A stretch of 64,000 nt of DNA from Myoxocephalus aenaeus. Its lineage: Eukaryota > Chordata > Actinopteri > Perciformes > Cottidae. Shown here piece by piece: positions 61,986 to 64,000 of this stretch. Location of the stretch: the NCBI GenBank assembly GCA_038501785.1, contig JBAMJR010000070.1, positions 5,093,501-5,157,500 of the forward strand, read 5' to 3'. Under the pieces are notes generated by a model. The model did not search any database. It was not told the DNA's origin and saw nothing but the letters and a program-made list of their open reading frames with translations. A program made the position numbers and the translations under genes. Position 1 is the first letter of the stretch, and each line of letters begins with the position of its first letter.

Positions 61986-64000
61986 CACAATCCAAACATC
62001 CCACACCTTTTAACAACGTCTTGCCAATATGTTGATATAAAAAAAAAAACGGAATCACGAAGGCGTCACATTTCCTTAAAAAAAAACTCATTACTGTTGC
62101 AAATTAGTAATTCTTCACAAGAGACGTGACTGAACATACGCAGTCAGAGCCTGTTTACGATGACAGCTCGTTAACAAGCTCCCAAGGTAAGCCAAACTTG
62201 TTTGGGAAAGAAAAACAAATGGCAAATACCCAAAGTGTCGTGAATATCATCACAGTTTACAGAGTGAAATTGTCAATTTACAACCCATTTGATCATCAAG
62301 CTGCTTGCGTCTCGTGCGTTTTCAAGCGCTCAGCAACTGACTACATTGTAACCAATAGAAACAAAGTCCAAATCTTCAAAAATGTGACTCCCATCATGAT
62401 AAACCATTATTTTCTTGTCAGAGGTCACGACTCCTGTAAGCATCTACATCGACGGAACCAATGCGAGTACTTCCCAGTATCAGCAGTACTGCTATCTCAC
62501 ACATCACAGCGCTACCCATACTCGCCTCTTGCTTTACATTTTCAGCGCTTGCAGCATTTTCACACTTTGAGAAGCTTGATATCTACTGGCCCATGTATCT
62601 ATTCCATTTATCTCTTTAGCCTGCCAGCAGTACAGTATCCATCTCCATTACATGGTCACAGATGGATAACAAGGCCGGGCCTGGCACGGCTCACGGAGTG
62701 GTGCTGCTCCTCCGAGAATACAACCCCTGCCGTCGTATTCAAATGGACTTTCGACTGGCTGTCCCCTCGCTCGCCGAGGCACACAATAGGAGATAGGGAG
62801 AGGTGTAGGCGGGAGGTGGGGGAGGGTGGAGAGGCGCTGAGGTGAGACTGAGGTGGGCTGATGAGAAGAAGAGAGTTGCCATTGTCTCTAGGGGGAAACA
62901 GAGATTCCAACAGTGAGACGCTCTGCAGACACAGGAATTAGATCATTTAGAAATTCAACCCAGACCTCGCACACCAATTGCTCTTCTCCTTCTCCTCCCT
63001 CTCCCCCTCTCGTCTTATGCCCTTATCGAGGTAGGTTGGAGGAAGCTCTGAGACAGGCTGACACGGACACAGACTACCTCTAAAGTCCTTAAAAGGTAAT
63101 TGAGCCTTCCAGCCCACCACCGCTAATTTGTGTGACTCTGCCCACTAGCTAGCAGTGTGACAAAAAACAGAGGGAGGGGGGGGGAGCCGAGGAGTGCTGG
63201 GGAAAAAGAATGACTCCCTCGGACACAATATGTTAATTGCTTCTCTGCAACTGACAGCCATAAGAAAGGTTGAGGCTATATGGAGCAGAATTACCAGAAA
63301 GGGCATGGTCAGGAAAATGATAATGGTTAGTCCCCGCAGTGAAGAATTGCACTGCGAGAACTACTCCTTCATCCCCGTCTGCAAAACAATAATCTTCAAG
63401 CGACTTTGTGCAACAATAGCAACCGTCGCGATGAAATATACTGCAGCGATTGCAAAAACAAAAAGACAAAGAAATGTAAATGGCAAAAACGCATTAAATA
63501 GTCATGCGTCAGAAACGGCTGATAGAGGCCGTCGCTTGCGGTGGATTAGGCGCGGTGGGTGTTTACGTGTGGCGGAGTATATTGTGGCGGTAATTGAAAG
63601 ATAACTGCGTGACCTCACACGAGTCTTCCAGGTATGCGCGCGGTCCGGGTCCGCCTCTGGCCCTGCTTTAAATTCACCTCGAGGATTTGATTTCTTCAAA
63701 TGCCAGCCCTGTTGGAAAGGAACTATTTGTCCAGGGTCTGAATTATGAGGAAGACCCGCCCATGAATCACCTTCAGTACCTCTGTGGCCTTCAGCCATAG
63801 TAATATCCATATCTCTTCACTTTCCTCAAATCAATAATGAGATGACGCCCTTGGAAATGCAGGATAGATGACTCAAATGGGATATTATATTTGTTGAGAC
63901 CACACAGAGCAGAGCCAGTCGGAGCCAGATTAACATGCCGCGGGATTTTTTTTTTTTAACCCGGCGCTCTATCAAATGGACGCCGAGATGTAAAGAAGTC
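61986..64000. other. Unique sequence with long open frames
   Basis: Compared with the rest of the window this end is richer in GC and in open frames: 62126-62845, 63194-63604 (136 codons) and, on the minus strand, 63810-63502. None is recognised. Purine-rich G clusters occur at 62808-62840 and a G-run at 63176-63184. It may be the approach to a gene or a regulatory block outside the window. Confidence 0.4.
62126..62845 (+). other. Unresolved long open frame
   Basis: The frame is open for about 239 codons. It opens at GTG; the first ATG is at 62219, leaving 208 codons. It is the longest non-repetitive open frame here. I see no domain, signal peptide or transmembrane pattern, and the C-terminal part is arginine/glutamate-rich because of a purine-rich tract. 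A donor-like CAAG|GTAAGC occurs with its GT at 62187. It could be chance, an unannotated exon, or conserved non-coding DNA. Confidence that it is protein-coding is low. Confidence 0.15.

Overview
This window looks like teleost fish nuclear DNA, probably from a percomorph. It is a gene-poor, intergenic or intronic stretch. I find no protein-coding exon, tRNA, rRNA or known ncRNA gene that I can defend. Most open frames are short, unrelated to families I know, or lie in low-complexity repeats. The teleost call rests on several interspersed repeats I recognise from memory, on hAT elements with intact target-site duplications, on long GT/AC and TA microsatellites, and on the lack of any gene-dense organisation.

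What can be supported is a repeat landscape. (1) Five copies of one GC-rich, non-autonomous inverted-repeat element (MITE) lie at 6663-7033, 10245-10561, 15845-16207, 30627-31022 and, inverted, 53155-53414. They have ~50-bp imperfect terminal inverted repeats beginning TACCGTA, nested internal foldbacks and AGC/GCTAGC-rich cores. Copy 4 also carries nine tandem 17-bp units. (2) Two hAT-type elements have perfect 8-bp target-site duplications (34923-35885, with a decayed transposase fragment, and 38730-39074), and there is one solitary hAT end (43449-43517). (3) Two related elements are bounded by TTAA (13289-13606 and ~59051-59439). (4) LINE-like 3' tails and several widespread teleost repeats lie at 1690-1852, 25390-25935, 27425-27770, 28820-28925, 37737-37775, 49483-49910, 55258-55335 and 61320-61985.

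Tandem arrays are prominent. They are an 8-bp polypyrimidine array (21141-21918), a nine-unit 35-bp minisatellite (22845-23159), a 21-bp adenine-rich array (50010-50610), a 28-unit 35-bp minisatellite in which most units hold a consensus ETS-type site (55913-56892), and an 18-bp array (61750-61835). There are also many microsatellites, a 23-base C run and several exact or near-exact palindromes.

The stretches between repeats are mostly AT-rich and unique, with scattered homeodomain-like ATTA blocks. They could hold cis-regulatory elements of a neighbouring gene, but the sequence alone cannot show it. I found no clear new biological system. The best leads are the MITE family with its internal expansion, the ETS-site minisatellite, the three-arm inverted structure at 58243-58428, and an unexplained long open frame near 62.1-62.8 kb.
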